A stretch of 64,000 nt of DNA from Dipteris shenzhenensis (taxonomy: Eukaryota; Polypodiophyta; Polypodiopsida; Gleicheniales), in the NCBI GenBank assembly GCA_047967505.1, contig CM106538.1, one strand, 5' to 3'. Numbering within the stretch: position 1 is the first letter of the stretch; every line of letters begins with the position of its first letter. The notes beneath the pieces are model-generated. The model saw nothing but the letters and a program-made list of their open reading frames with translations, had not been told where the DNA came from and did no database searches. Made by a program: the position numbers and the translations under genes. Below are positions 35,548 to 48,896 of this stretch, piece after piece.

Positions 35548-36574
35548 GGCCTTTGCGGTGTGGCTAGAGGGTGACATTATTTTTTTGATTTGAGGCCATT
35601 TCGGGGCCCCTTTTTGTGGCAAAAGTTTTCGGCAGGCACTCAGAAAATGCCCTGTTTTTGCTGTGCGACCATTGTTTCATAGGTTGGTGAAAAGTAACCA
35701 TAGAAATTGCATCGTATGCCTATGCCATACTTTGACAAAAATGTACAACACAAATATGCAAGCCAGGAAAATGCAGCTCAAGCAGGAGTTGCATAATGTG
35801 CAGAGAGAAAATATGAGCATCAAGGACTACCACATGAAGGTGAAGAAGATTGTAGATGCACTTGCTTCCATTGGGTCACCAGTCGAAGATGATGATTTAG
35901 TTTCTGTGACCTTGAATGGTCTAGGAAAGGATTATGCAAAATTCCAAACATCCATTGCTGTCTATGAAAAATTTCCTGATTTTGAGGAGTTGACTGCTTT
36001 TCTAATTTTTGAAGAGCAGAGAAATGGTGGTGCATCTTCTTCAGGAGGAACTTCAAAACAAAACTATTTTCTACTCAAATGCTAGAAGAGTAGAGGCAGA
36101 GGTAGAGTAGAATATGCAGCAAATTCAAGAAAACCAGTCCTATGGAGGAGGACGTGGTGACTTTAGGGACAGGGGGAGCCAAAGAGGTCGTGGTGGATGG
36201 CAGAGAAGCCAAAATGCAAATAGCAATGTTGAATGCTACTACTGTGGTAAAATGGGTCATATGGCTAAAGACTACTACAAAAAGCAGAATGACATCATGA
36301 ATGGAAAATTGTAGCAAGGCAATTATGCATCCTCTAGTAGACAGGGTGATGAGAGAAATGAGCATTTGTTTATGGTGCAGCACATGACCAATTCTGTGAC
36401 AAGTGCAGAAGAAAGCAATAATGTGTGGTATGTTGACTCAGGTGCGTCGATCCACATGACAGGTCATGCAGAATGGATGCACGATCCAAGGAAAATGGAA
36501 AGACTAGGATTTGTGTATACTAGTGATGATATTGCACATCCTATTGTGCAGATTGGTAAAATTCCTTTGAATTA
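35548..36574 (+). pseudogene. element B gag and start of protease
   Basis: The frame at 35663-36085 matches element C gag (YNTNMQARKMQLKQELHNVQ). The knuckle CYYCGKMGHMAKDYY near 36234 has the last Cys replaced by Tyr. The protease site VDSGASIHMTG near 36433 is still present, which element C has lost. TAG at 36312-36314 replaces the glutamine codon seen in C. The 5' part of gag is missing: sequence jumps from the leader to the middle of gag near 35725. Confidence 0.85.
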
Positions 36575-37118
36575 CCATTTTGTGCATGTACATCATCAAT
36601 CACATTTATTGGTTTATACCAGCTGCTCATCTCATCAAAATCAACATCTCTGCTCACTGTAAACTTACAAGTAGAAGGGTTATAGCATCTATACCCTTTC
36701 TCCTGCAAAGAATAACCAATAAAGATGCACTTCTCAGCTTTTGGATCCAACTTGGATCTCAATTCATCTGGCACATGAACATAGCCAATGCAACCAAAAA
36801 CTTTCAAATGAGAAATATCTGGTTTCCTACCAGTATACCTCTCCTTTGGTGTCATACCATGTATTGTTGCCATGGGAGTCCTGGTCATTATGTAGACTGC
36901 TGTAGCAACTGCTTTAGCCCAATAATAATCTGGCAGGTCTTTTTTGTTGAGCATGGAACGAGATACCTCTCCAATATGCCTGTTTTTACTTTCTGCAAGT
37001 CCATTTTGCTATGGGGTATGACTGCATGAATATTGATGCTTTATGCCATGCTCTTGCAGGAACCTTGCAAACTCATTTGAGAGGTACTCTCCCCCTCCAT
37101 TTAACCTTAGGCATTTTA
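36575..37118 (-). pseudogene. element B integrase C-terminal region, inverted
   Basis: Minus-strand frame matching element C integrase from EYLSNEFARF to SSWYKP. The left breakpoint follows ATTCCTTTG at 36574, which in C continues directly with the next protease codons. TAG at 37011-37009 (minus) stands where C has CAG, inside QQNG. Element D is inserted at the right edge of this piece. Confidence 0.88.
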
Positions 37119-37854
37119 TGTTAGATATCAATGCTCCACTCTCGTGTAACTACGCGGGAACCAGCTAACTCTACTTGTAAGCCCCCCATATGAGGAGAAG
37201 GCATTTGAGTAGCTCGGTTATCTGGTAGGTCCTGTTTTGGACACCAGATGGGGGCCATGTGTGGCCTGATGGCCGGATGGCTTCAGATAGAGTTGGCACA
37301 CCGCCAACTAGGCTACATGCAAGTGCGGGAAGGCATCCCTGGACTGACCGCACTGAGGGTAGATGGAGCATTTCCCAAGGCAGCCCACTCTCAGGTTGCA
37401 GGGCCCGTTTGTTTGGAGCCTCAGATGATCCCGGATGACTCTAGGCCGAACGGACTCCGTAGGTCAGTTGCTCTTTTTTGCGTACCGGTTCTATCGTGTG
37501 GTCGGTGGCCTATTTTGGGACCGACCATTTTGGGTGGACTAGGTCGGCCACCCAATTGAGCCTAACTGACTATGACTAGTGGCTATATAAGAGCAAGCTC
37601 GTGAAGCCCATTTCATCACTGGCTACAGCAACCTTGATTCCTTAGCATCCAGCCTCCATCCTCTACTATTTCCAGCTCGCCATCGAAGCTTCTTTCACAT
37701 GAGTGCACGGTTCGGAGGCAACGCCATCTATTGTATCAGTTCTACAGTAATCAAATTTTTGATTCTCCATACTATCTAGTTTTCTCTCTTACGTAGAGAT
37801 CCTGTTATCTATTGAGCACAGATGTTGTATTATTTTCTTACATGGTATCAGAGC
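37119..37854 (+). repeat. element D 5' LTR, with TATA box and primer binding site
   Basis: The 724-bp LTR (37119-37842) carries a TATATAA box at 37584-37590, a plausible promoter start for element RNA. The primer site TGGTATCAGAGC (37843-37854) is intact and complementary to the 3' end of plant initiator tRNA-Met. Confidence 0.92.
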
Positions 37855-37912
37855 CTAGACTCTAGCAAGAAGATTTGGTAGTGTGTTTCTATTTGCGAGC
37901 AGATTGTGAGAG

Positions 37913-38109
37913 ATGGCCCAGCCCGCAAGACTGCGAATCCCACTGTTCGGCAAAAGCAAAAAGTTGGACGGCTCTAACTATCCACTTTGGAAGTTCAAGA
38001 TGAAGATCATCCTAAGCGCATACGAGCTTCGGGACACTACTATTGGGGTGGATGTGAGGCCGATTGCGAGACTGGATCTAGCCAATGCAGGACAATAGAT
38101 AGTACCAAC
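37913..38109 (+). pseudogene. element D gag, N-terminal fragment
   Basis: MAQPARLRIPLF, then NYPLWKFKMK, to the point where element E is inserted (38110). TAG at 38096-38098 replaces the glutamine codon that element A has at the same position (GQQIVPT in A). Confidence 0.9.
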
Positions 38110-40939
38110 TGACAAAACATGTGTAACTCAGGATCTATGGAGCACTCTAAGGTGGATGGAACCTATCTGGAAACATGATGAAGAGAGTGCTCATGACATG
38201 TACCTCAAGTCAATTAGGTTCCAAGATAGATTAACTTGGACTCATAAAGAGAATCTTGAGATAGTGCAAAGTGCTTGATTGATATTACTTCAAATGAACC
38301 TCCCTTTTATAGGTGAGGGTACTTACATCCATATGCTTGCTCACATGTGGGATATCTCCTCCATGCCATGTGGCAGCTTTCCCTTTACTCATACCTTTTC
38401 TCTACAAGTGCTCATGGCACCACAACTCTCAACACCTCCCCTTGGTGTCATGATTCTTTGGCTACTACAAGGTGGTCAGATGTGAGTTACAAATCCATCA
38501 CCTCCCCTTAGTGCATGCATTGCTACTTAAGTTGGTAAAGTGTGGTTTACATGTCAATACCTCCCCTGGGTGCTTTCATAGCTACTCTCAGGTGGTCAGG
38601 TTTGATTTACAAAACATATAGGCAAGGTTGGCAAGGGTTTTCGTTTCTCAATACATTCCATTGATGTCACCATTTGGCTCATGGCTTGATGATGACTCCA
38701 CATAGTTGACTTGTTGGTTCTTCAATCTGCAATCTTCTTCCTTGTGTCCCAGCTTCTTGCAATGGTGACACTTTGGTTTGTTCTTCAATCTGCAGTCACT
38801 TTGATAGTGACCCATCCTTTCACAATGGTAGCACTTCGTTGATGTTTTACTGAATAGTGCTTGTTCTTCATTATAGCTGTTCCGTGTTGATGTTGATGTC
38901 TATGTCGATGCCTTCAACTCTCTTTCTTTTTCGAGAAGAGAGAAAACACATTCTTCAAACTTTGGATTTGGCAAATTCTTCAAAGTGGTTGTCAATGCAC
39001 TATACTCTATAGGCATACTTTTAAGGAGAATTGCAAGTGCATCTTTCTCTCCTACTTTTGCATTTATGCCCTCTAGTTGGGTCATAATGCTTTTGATTTT
39101 GTTGACAAATTGTGCCATGGATTCATTGAAGCCCATGTGCATACCATAGAATTAAATTTTAAGATGGTTTTCTTGGTTTTTGGCTTTTGCACCAAACACT
39201 GTGTTCAACTCATCCCATGCATCCTTGGCATGATCCTTAGAGTCTATATGATGAATTATGTTTGGACCCAAGTGCAATCCAATGAGTGATAGTGCTGCTT
39301 CATCTTTTTCCTTCCAAGCATCATTTTTTGCAATGGGTATGTCTTCTTTTATAGTCTTCCAAAGCTTTTGGTGCATTAGGAGATATCTCATTTGTGTAGA
39401 CCATGTGTGAAATCCATCACTGGTGAGCTTCTCAACAGTTGGGGTGTGGATTGCCATTGCAAAGGTCTTACCAGTTGATGATACTTTCAAATCTGGTAGT
39501 GTCTAGTTGCATACATAAAATCTAAGTTGATAGGCACGTAGAGCTAAAAAAACTGGTAATTTTTCCTTTTTGGAGTGTGTGCAAATTCTTCCTAGATTGG
39601 AAGTTACAGCTTGTCGATGATTCTATGAAGAAGAGGGGGTCTTGATGATGTGGCATAGGGATTCACATGCAAAATTCAAACTGTGCTTACAAAGGGACTG
39701 TGCTTGGGTGGCACTGTGGTGACCTATTACCCCAGTTTAGTTAATCCACAGTTACTGAAACTGTACCAAGATTCAACTGACCTGAATAGTTAACTTAACC
39801 ACAGTTAAAATTACCACCTTATCTGCCACGTGGAATTTTGTGGTGAGACCTTGGAGAAGGAAAAACTTTGCAGAGGCGTGACGATGATGACGGGGAAGAT
39901 GAAATGGCATCAAAGGTGCAGAGGAGAGTTTGGTGCTGCGATGTCGTGGGCACTGGAGCATGGGTTGACTCTGGAGGTAAGGATCCCGTAGGAGCTGATC
40001 ACTTACGAAGCTAGGTGTCTAGTCTAGGGTGCTACTAGAGCCGACAACAGTAGCTTCTGTGGATAGCTTCAGGCCATAGGAGGTCATTGCTATGCTATTG
40101 ATGGAGCTTGCTTGTGACGTTTTGATGCAGCTAGAGCAGGAGCTTGGTTGCTGAAGGATCATTGGAGAGGTGACTAAGCTTGTTGGAGGCGACTTGGAGA
40201 GCAATGTAGCACTATTGTCTCAAGCATTCGTAGCAGCCGTATTTCATTCGGAGCTTGTTTGCTTTGTTGTTGTGTTGGCCATCTGAGCGTCAAAGGCTTT
40301 ACGTGCTGCCGGATCGGTGCAACCAGAGATCGTTGGTGGTGGCTTGTGAGTCACCGTGCGAGCTACACCTTTGTGAGTTGTGAGCGGAAGGTGCCTCATG
40401 GGTTGTAGGCTCTAAAGATCTCTCTCTTCCTCAAGAGCTCTTTCTCTCAATGCAAACCTTTCTCTCTCACTCAAAGTACAAATGAAGATGAACACACACT
40501 CTCTCTCAACTCATAATCTTTTGATGGACGGAATTCCTTTTGCAATGGAAGAATCTCTCCCTAATGGAATGACAAAAATTTCTTTCATAGCAATGAACGG
40601 AATTTTCATTCAATGGACGGAATTCTCTCAATCTAAATCCTAAAAAACTAACCTAGGAGAAAACATGTGCTCCTAAGGCAAGCCTACACCTAATCTAGGA
40701 GACTAGACCTAAGCTTTGATACCATGACAAAACATGTGTGCCTCAGGATCTATGGAGCGCTCTAAGGTGGATGGAACCTATCGGGAAACATGATGAAGAG
40801 AGTGCTCATGACATGTACCTCAAGTCAATTAGGTTCCAAGATAGATTAGCTTGGACTCATAAAGAGAATCTTGAGATAGTGCAAAGTGCTTGATTGATAT
40901 TACTTCAAATGAACCTCCCTTTTATAGGTGAGGGTACCG
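38110..40939 (-). mobile_element. element E: gag-only LTR element, antisense inside D
   Basis: Left LTR 38110-38434 (325 bp, TG...CA) and truncated right LTR 40725-40939 share their first 215 bp with about 5 mismatches. In minus orientation the primer site TGGTATCAAAGC (complement of 40713-40724) abuts the right LTR, and the polypurine tract CCAAGGGGAGG (complement of 38435-38445) abuts the left one. The only coding sequence between is gag; no protease, integrase or polymerase signature is visible in 2.3 kb. It could be a non-autonomous gag-only type (TR-GAG-like) or an internal deletion derivative. The outer ~110 bp of the right LTR is lost at a junction with C-rich DNA. Confidence 0.85.
38657..39490 (-). 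pseudogene. element E gag with two CCHC zinc knuckles
   Basis: One continuous minus-strand frame, probably from MAIHTPTVEKL near 39458 to a TGA near 38657, broken by one TAA near 39144 and one TAG near 38899. It reads as a Copia gag: FHTWSTQMRYLL, then DAWDELNTVF, then QFVNKIKSI. Two perfect knuckles follow, CYHCERMGHYQSDC and CHHCKKLGHKEEDC. The terminal TGA comes about 220 bp before the polypurine tract, so there is no room for polymerase. Confidence 0.85.
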
Positions 40940-41410
40940 CTAGCCCCCCCCCCCCTTCCCCCCTTCCCCCCTTCTCCCCCTCCATGGCTAGCCCCCGCCC
41001 CCCCTCCCCCCTTCCCCCTGCTGGCGGCCGTGGCCGCCAGCCCCCCCCTCCCTCCCTTCCATGGCCAGCTCCCCCTCCCCCCTTCCCCCTGCTGGTGGCC
41101 GTGGCTGCCAGCCCCCCCCCTTCCTCCCCTCCCGCCTCCCCCCCCCCGTTAGCCCCTCCCCCTTCCCCCCCCCGTTTCCTCCCCCGCCCCCCTTCCCTCC
41201 CTCCAGGGGGGGTGGCGACTGCGCCCCCCCTTCCCCTTCCCCTTCCCCCTCGAGGCTGCCCTAGCCCCGTGCCCCTTCCCCCCCTGCCCCCCTTCCCCCC
41301 CTCCTTTCCCCCCTCTCCCCCTCGACCCCGCCCCCGCCTCTCCCTCCCCTCCTCCTCCCTTCCCTCCCACCCCTCCATCCTCTCCTTCTCCTCCCCTCCT
41401 GGTAGGAACC
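40940..41410. repeat. extreme C-rich block (G-rich minus strand)
   Basis: About 470 bases, mostly C on the plus strand, with dozens of C runs of 3-12. A ~70-bp unit containing CTGGCGGCC-GT-GGCCGCCAG (perfect palindrome at 41021-41040) recurs in mutated form at 41092-41111. It starts abruptly after GGTGAGGGTAC of the truncated E LTR. Frames over 200 codons on both strands are Pro/Ser-rich or Gly/Arg-rich and have no support as genes. Confidence 0.85.
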
Positions 41411-42424
41411 TTTCTCTCTCTAGTTCCTCTCTCTTCAGAAATTTTAAAAAAAATCTAGATAAAGAATTAATCAAAAAAATTTGCAAGTACTTGGAAAAAG
41501 TTTGTAAGTTTGCTCTTTGTTGCTTTCTTGCTCTTCCTTCCTTGCTTTCTTGATCGTCCTTGCTTTCTTGCTTCAATGAATGAAATGAGGGGAGAATGAA
41601 TGAAGAAGGAAGACTACATATAAGAAAAATTAGGTTTTCCTCCTCCTCTCCTATTGGCTTTCCATTCCTCCCCTCTCTCCTATTGGCTTTTCATTTATCC
41701 CCTCTCCCATTGGCTCCCACTACTCCCCCTCTCCCATTGGACCCCCATCCCTCATCCCAATCTTCCATTAGCCCTCCCCCCATCCATTTCTTCTTCCTCC
41801 CCCATTGCCACCACTCCCATCCCACATTTCCACCACGTCCCATACTCCTCCCATTTCCCAAAATCCCATATTTCCCCATCTCACCCTCCTCTTTTTCATC
41901 CCCTATTAACTCCCCTCACTCATTTCACTCCCTTATTATCCTACTCCCCTATTACCTTCCCCTCTCTGATTCCATTCTTCCCTCCCCACTCTCACTTCCA
42001 CTTCCCATTACTCACTTGCCATTTGAAAACTATTAATATATTATTATACTATTTTGTATACTTATTATCATACACCCCTATTACTTCCCTCTCCCATTCC
42101 ACTCCTCCCTCCTCACTCCCACTTCCACTTCCACTTCCCATTACTCACTTGCTATACACATTTGCAAACTATTAATATATTATTATATGATTTTTTATAC
42201 TATTTGCAAACATACATGTGGGCAAAATCACAGGTGTCAAAGCGATCCTATTGTGGTCATACAACAACTGTGCTTTTATTCAAGGGCGTATTTATCCTCA
42301 TCAACAAGCTTATTTACTCAAGGTATGAAGTGCATAATTTGTGCACTAGGTGTTTACTTTGTTGTATCAAAATTGTTTGCCACACACACACACATATACA
42401 CATACCGAGAATTTTCTAATATTA
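41411..42424. repeat. pyrimidine-rich DNA with repeated CTCCCATTGG words and a ~129-bp duplication
   Basis: From 41638 to about 42170 the plus strand is mostly C/T. CTCCTATTGGCTTT / CTCCCATTGG recur at 41648-41750. A ~129-bp unit from CCTATTAC(C/T)TTCC to ACTATTAATATATTATTAT starts at 41948 and 42077. No gene is present. Confidence 0.75.
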
Positions 42425-45400
42425 TCGCATCTACATTTCTCCGATGGGCACAAAACTTTGTACATGCCTCAACTAGGTCGTATGGACTTGCATACAAAGT
42501 GGTGCACCCATCCCATAAGTACTTGTTTGGATAACACACCTCCAAATGTATTTTATGATGATTGTGCATAACACTAAAAACAAAATGGTGTATAATGTGA
42601 GATCGACTATGCAAAGCATATCCAATGGACACAAGAATTTGCACATTCCTCAACCTAGGCAGTATTGACTTGTGTGCAAAGTGGCATCCCCATCCGATAA
42701 GTACATGTTTGAAAAATACACCTACAATCGTGTTTTTTGACGGTTATACATGACACCAAGGCCAAAAACGGTATTTAATACTCAATCTTCCATGTAAAGC
42801 ATATCCGATGGGCACAATACTTTGCACGTGCCTCAAAAGCGGTGATATGGTATTCCATGCAAAGTGAAACGCCCATTCAATAAGTACTTTTTAGAATATC
42901 ACACCTAGGACCATGTTTTTTATTGGTTGTTGTCCATGACACTAAGGCAAAAATGCTGATGCAACGCATATGCCATCATCACAATACTTTGCACACATCT
43001 CAACCTAGATATTATTGACTTACATGCAAAGTGGCGTGCCCATCCCATAAGTACTTAGTCGAATAACACATCTAGGACCGTGTTTTTTTACGGTCCTGCA
43101 TGACACTAAGGCCAAAACAGTGTTTAATGCTTGTTCGACAATGCAAAGCATATCCGATGGGCACAATACTTTGCACACACATTCAACTAGGTGGAATTGA
43201 CTACATGCAAAGTGGCACGCCCATCCCATAAGTGCTTGATCAGATAACATACCTAGCAACGTGTTTTTTTACGGATGTGCATGACACTAGAGCAAAAATA
43301 GTATTTAATGCTCGATCAACCATGCAAAGGATATCCGATGGGCACAACACTTTTCGTACACCTCAACCTAGGTGGTATTGAAATGTTCTCAATGAGGCAC
43401 ACCCATCCGATAAGTACTTGGTCAGATAACACACCTAAGGGCGTGTTTTTTTGCGGATGTCCATATCACTAGGGGAAAAATGGTGTATAATGCATGATCG
43501 ACCATGCAAAGCATATCCGATGGTGACAATACTTTGCACGCACCTCAACGTAGTTGAAATAGACTTGCGTGCAAAGTGGAGCCCCCATCCAATAAGTACT
43601 TATTTGAATAGCACGCCTATGGTCGTGTTTTTATATGGTTGTGCATGACACAAAGGCAAAAATGGTGTTTTATGCTTGATCGACAATGCAAAGCATATCC
43701 TATGGGCACAATAATTTGCACACACCTTCAACTAGGTGGAATTGACTTACGTGCAAAGTGGCATTCCCATCGCATAAGTACTTGATCAGATAACACACCT
43801 AACAGCGTGTTTTTTTACGGATGTGCATGACACTAAGGCAAAAATGGTATTTAATGCTCGATCGACCATGCCAAGCATATCCAATGGGCACAATACTTTT
43901 CCTATACCTTAACCTAGGTGGTATTAAAATGTTCTCAAAGAGGCACACCCATCCGATAAGTACTTGGTCAGATAACATACCTAAGGGCATTTTTTTTGCG
44001 GATGTGCATATCACTACGGGAAAAACGTTGTATAATGCGTAATCGACCATGCAGAGCATATCTGATGGTGACAATAATTTTCAAACATGTCAACCTAGTT
44101 GAAACAGACTTGCATACAAATTGGAGCCCCCATCCGATAAGTACTTGTTTGATTAATACACTTAGGACCGTGTTTTTTCATGGTTGTGCATGACACTAAG
44201 GCAAAAATGGTGTTTTCTGCTTGATCGACAATGCAAAGCATATTTGATGGGCACAATACTTTGCACACACCTTCAACTAGTTGGAATTGACTTACATGCA
44301 AAGTGGCACACCCATCCCATAAGTGCTTGATCGGATAACATACCTAGCAGCGTGTTTTTTTTATGGATGTGCATGACACTAGAGTAAAAATAGTATTTAA
44401 TGCTCGATCGACCATGAAAAGGATATCCGATGGGCACAACACTTTTCCTACAACGCAAGCTAGGTGGTATTGAAATGTTCTCAAAGAGGCACACCCATCC
44501 AATAAGTACTTGGTCAGATAACACACCTAAGGGCGTGTTTTTTTGCAGATGTGCATATCACAAGGGAAAAAACGGCGTATAATGCGTGATCGACCATGCA
44601 AATCATATCCGATGGTGACAATACTTTGCGCGCACCTCAACATAGTTGAAACGGACTTGCGTGCAAAGTGGAGTCCCCATCCGATAAGTACTTGTTTAAT
44701 TAACACACTTAGGACCGTGTTTTTTCATGGTTGTGCATGACACAAAGGCAAAAACGGTGTTTTATATTTGATCGACAATGCAAAGCATATCCGATGGGCA
44801 CAATACTTTGCACACACCTTCAACTAGGTGGAATTGACTTACATGCAAAGCGGCACTCCCATCCCATAAGTGCTTGATCGGATAACATACCTAGCAGCGT
44901 GTTTTTTTACGGATGTGCATGACACTAGAGCAAAAATAGTATTTATTGCTCGATCGATCATGCAAAGAATATCCGATGGGCACAACACTTTTTGTACACC
45001 TCAACCTATGTGGTATTGGAATGTTCTCAAAGAGACACACCCATCTGATAAGTACTTGGTCAGATAACACATCTAAGGGCGTGTTTTTTTACGGATGTGC
45101 ATATCACTCGAGAAAAAATGGTGTATAATGCATGATCGACCATGCAAAGCATATCTGATGGTGACAATACTTTGCACACACCTCAACGTAGTTGCAACGG
45201 ACTTGTGTGCAAAGTGGAGCCCCCATCCGATAAGTACTTGTTTAATTAACACACTTAGGACCGTGTTTTTTCATGGTTATGCATGACACTAAGGCAAAAA
45301 CGGTGTTTTATGCTTGATCAACAATGCAAAGCATATCCGATGGGCACAATACTTTGCAAAAACCTTCAACTAGGTGAAATTGACTTACATGCAAAGTGGC

Positions 45401-48400
45401 ACTCCCATACCATGAGTGCTTGATCGGATAACATACCTAGCAGCGTGTTTTTTTACAGATGTGTATGACACTAGAGCAAAAATAGTATTTATTGCTCAAT
45501 TGATCATGCAAAGGATATCCGATGGGCACAACACTTTTCTTACATCTCAACCTAGGTGGTATTGGAATGTTCTCAAAGAGGCACACCCATCCGATAAGTA
45601 CTTGGTCAGATAACACACCTAAGGGCATGTTTTTTTGTGGATGTGCATATCACTCGGGAAAAAATGGTGTATAATGCGTGATCGACAAGGCAAAGCATAT
45701 CCGATGGTGACAATACTTTGCATGCACCTCAACATAGTTGAAATGGACTTGTGTGCAAAGTGGAGCCCCCATCTGATAAGTACTTGTTTGAATAACATAC
45801 CTAGGACCATGTTTTTTCATGGTTGTGCATGACACTAAGGCAAAAACGGTGTTTTATACTTGATCGGCAATGCAAAGCATATCCGATGGGCACAATACTT
45901 TGCATACACCTTCAACTAGGTGGAATTGAATTACATGCAAAGTGGCACGCCCATCCCATAAGTGCTTGATCGGATAGCATACCTAGCAGCGTGTTTTTTA
46001 ACAGATGTGCATGACACTAGAGCAAAAATAGTATTTAATGCTCGATCGACCATGCAAAGGATATCTGATGGGCACAACACTTTTCGTACACCTCAACCTA
46101 GGTGGTATTGAAATGTTCTCAATGAGGCACACCCATACAATAAGTACTTGATCAGATAACACACCTAATGGCATGTTTTTTTGCGGATGTCCATATCACT
46201 AGGGAAAAAATGATGTATAATGCGTGATCAACCATGCAAAGCATATCCGATGGTGAAAATACTTTGCACGCACCTCAATGTAGTTGAAATAGACTTGTGT
46301 GCAAAGTGGAGCCCCCATCTGATATGTAATTATTTGAATAACACACCTACGGCCGTGTTTTTATATGGTTGTGCATGATACAAAGGCAAAAACGGTGTTT
46401 TATGCTTGATCAACAATGCAAAGCATATCCGATGGTCACAATACTTTGCACACACCTTCAACTAGGTGGTATTGCCCTAGATGCAAAGTGGTATTCCCAT
46501 CGCATGAGTACTTGATCAGATAACACACCTAGCAGTGTGTTTTTTTACGGATATAGATGACACTAAGGCAAAAATGGTATTTAATGCTTGATCGGCCATG
46601 CAAAGCATATCCGATGGGCACAATACCTTTCCTACACCTTAACCTAGGTTGTATTGAAATGTTCTCAACGAGGCACACCCATCCGATAAGTACTTGGTCA
46701 GATAACATACCTAAGGGCATGTTTTTTTGCGGATGTGCATATCACTACAGGAAAAACGTTGTATAATGCGTGATCAACCATGCAAAGCATATCCGATGGT
46801 GATAATACTTTGCACGCACCTCAACGTAGTTGAAACAGACTTGCCTGCAAAGTGGAGCCCCCATCCGATAAGTACTTATTTGAATAACACACCTACGGCC
46901 GTGTTTTTATATGGTCGTGCATGACACAAAGGCAAAAACGGTGTTTTATGCTTGATCGGCAATGCAAAGCATATCCCATGGGCACAATACTTTTCACACA
47001 TCTTCAACTAGGTGGAATTGACTTACATGCAAAGTGGCATTCCCATCGCATGAGTACTTGATTGGATAACACACCTAGCAGCGTGTTTTTTTACGGATGT
47101 GCATGACACTAGAGCAAAAATAGTATTTAATGCTCGATCGACCATGCAAAGGATATCTGATGGGCACAATACTTTTCCTACACCTTAACAAGGTTGTATT
47201 GAAATGTTCTCAAAGAGGCACACCCATCCGATAAGTACTTGGTCAGAAAACATACCTAAGGACATGTTTTTTTACGGATGTGCATATCACTACGGGAAAA
47301 ACGTTGTATAATGCGTAATCGACCTTGCAGAGCATATCCGATGGTGACAATACTTTGCACGCACCTCAACCTAGTTGAAACAGACTTGCGTGCAAAGTGG
47401 AGCCCCCATCTGATAAGTACTTGTTCGAATAACACACCTAGGACCGTGTTTTTTCATGGTTGTGCATGACACTAAGGCAAAAACGGTGTTTTATGCTTGA
47501 TCGACAATGCAAAGCATATCCGATGGGCACAATACTTTGCACACACCTTCAACTAGGTGGAATTGACTTACATGCAAAGTGGCACGCCCATCCCATAAGT
47601 GCTTGATCGGATAACATACCTAGTAGCGTGTTTTTTTACGGATGTGCATGACAGTAGAGCAAAAATAGTATTTAATGCTCGATCGACCATGCAACGGATA
47701 TCCGATGGGCACAACACTTTTCATACACCTCAACCTAGATGGTATTGAAATGTTCTCAATGAGGCACACCCATCCAATAAGTACTTAGTCAGATAACACA
47801 CCTAATGGCGTGTTTTTTGCGGATGTCCATATCACTAGATAAAAAATGATGTATAATGCATGATCGACCATGCAAAGCATATCCGATGGTGACAATACTT
47901 TGCACGCACCTCAACATAGTTGAAACGGACTTGTGTGCAAAGTGGAGCCCCCATCCGATAAGTACTTATTTGAATAACACACCTACGGCCGTGTTTTTAT
48001 ATGGTTGTGCATGACACAAAGGCAAAAACGGTGTTTTATGCTTGATCGACAATGCAAAGCATATCCGATGGGCACAATACTTTTCACACACCTTCAACTA
48101 GGTGGAAGTGACTTACATGCAAAGTGGCATTCCCATCGCATAAGTACTTGATTGGATAACACACCTAGCATCGTGTTTTTTTGCGGATGTGCATGACACT
48201 AGAGCAAAAATAGTATTTAATGCTCGGCACACCCATCCGATAAGTACTTGGTCAGATAACACACCTAAGGGCTTGTTTTTTTGCAGATGTGCATATCACT
48301 AGAGAAAAAATGGTGTATAAGGTGTGATCGACCATGCAAAGCATATCCGATGGTGACAATACTTTGCACGCACCTCAACACCTCAACATAGTTGAAATAG

Positions 48401-48896
48401 ACTTACATGCAAAGTAGAGTCCATATTCGATAAGTACTTGTTTGAATAACACACCTAGGACCGTGTTTTTTCATGGTTGTGCATGACACTAAGGCAAAAA
48501 CGGTGTTTTATGCTTGATCGACAATGCAAAGCATATCTGATGGGCACAATACTTTGCACACACCTTCAACTAGTGGAATTGACTTACATGCAAAGTGGCA
48601 TGCCCATCCCATAAGTGCTTGATCGGATAACATACCTAGCAGCGTGTTTTTTTACGGATGTGCATGACACTAGAGCAAAAATAGTATTTAATGCTCGATC
48701 GACCATGCAAAGGATATCCGATGGGCACAACACTTTTTGTAGTTGAAACGGAATTCCGGCCGATAAGTACTTGTTTGATTAACACACCTAGGACCGTGTT
48801 TTTTCATGGTTGTGCATGACACTAAGGAAAAAATGTTGTCTTATGCTTGATCGACAATGCAAAGCATATCCGATGGGCACAATACTTTGCACACGA
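42425..48896 (+). repeat. satellite array: ~182-bp monomers in a trimeric 546-bp higher-order repeat
   Basis: About 35 monomers share CATGCAAAGCATATCCGATG, a GTGTTTTTTT tract and ATAAGTACTTG. Three subtypes alternate in fixed order: one with TGGTGACAATACTTT and GGAGCCCCCAT, one with AGGACCGTG and AAAACGGTGTTTTATGC, and one with AGCAGCGTG and AAATAGTATTTAATGC. The first subtype's TGGTGACAAT word starts at 43521, 44066, 44613, 45159, 45705, 46251 (one mismatch), 46797 (one mismatch), 47342, 47887 and 48351. The spacings are 545, 547, 546, 546, 546, 546, 545 and 545, then 464 where a deletion removed part of a monomer. Monomers before about 43.1 kb are more diverged, as expected at an array edge. 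The 60-65-codon frames inside monomers are repeat by-products. Confidence 0.95.

Noticed and set aside
40894-41576. Frames of about 220 codons on both strands
   Set aside because: Pro/Ser-rich on one strand and Gly/Arg/Glu-rich on the other, over a mononucleotide-biased block; stops are simply absent for lack of A and T.
43451-47469. Repeated 60-65-codon frames inside satellite monomers
   Set aside because: They recur because the 546-bp unit is divisible by three; stops and frameshifts appear freely between copies and there is no start or codon-usage signature.
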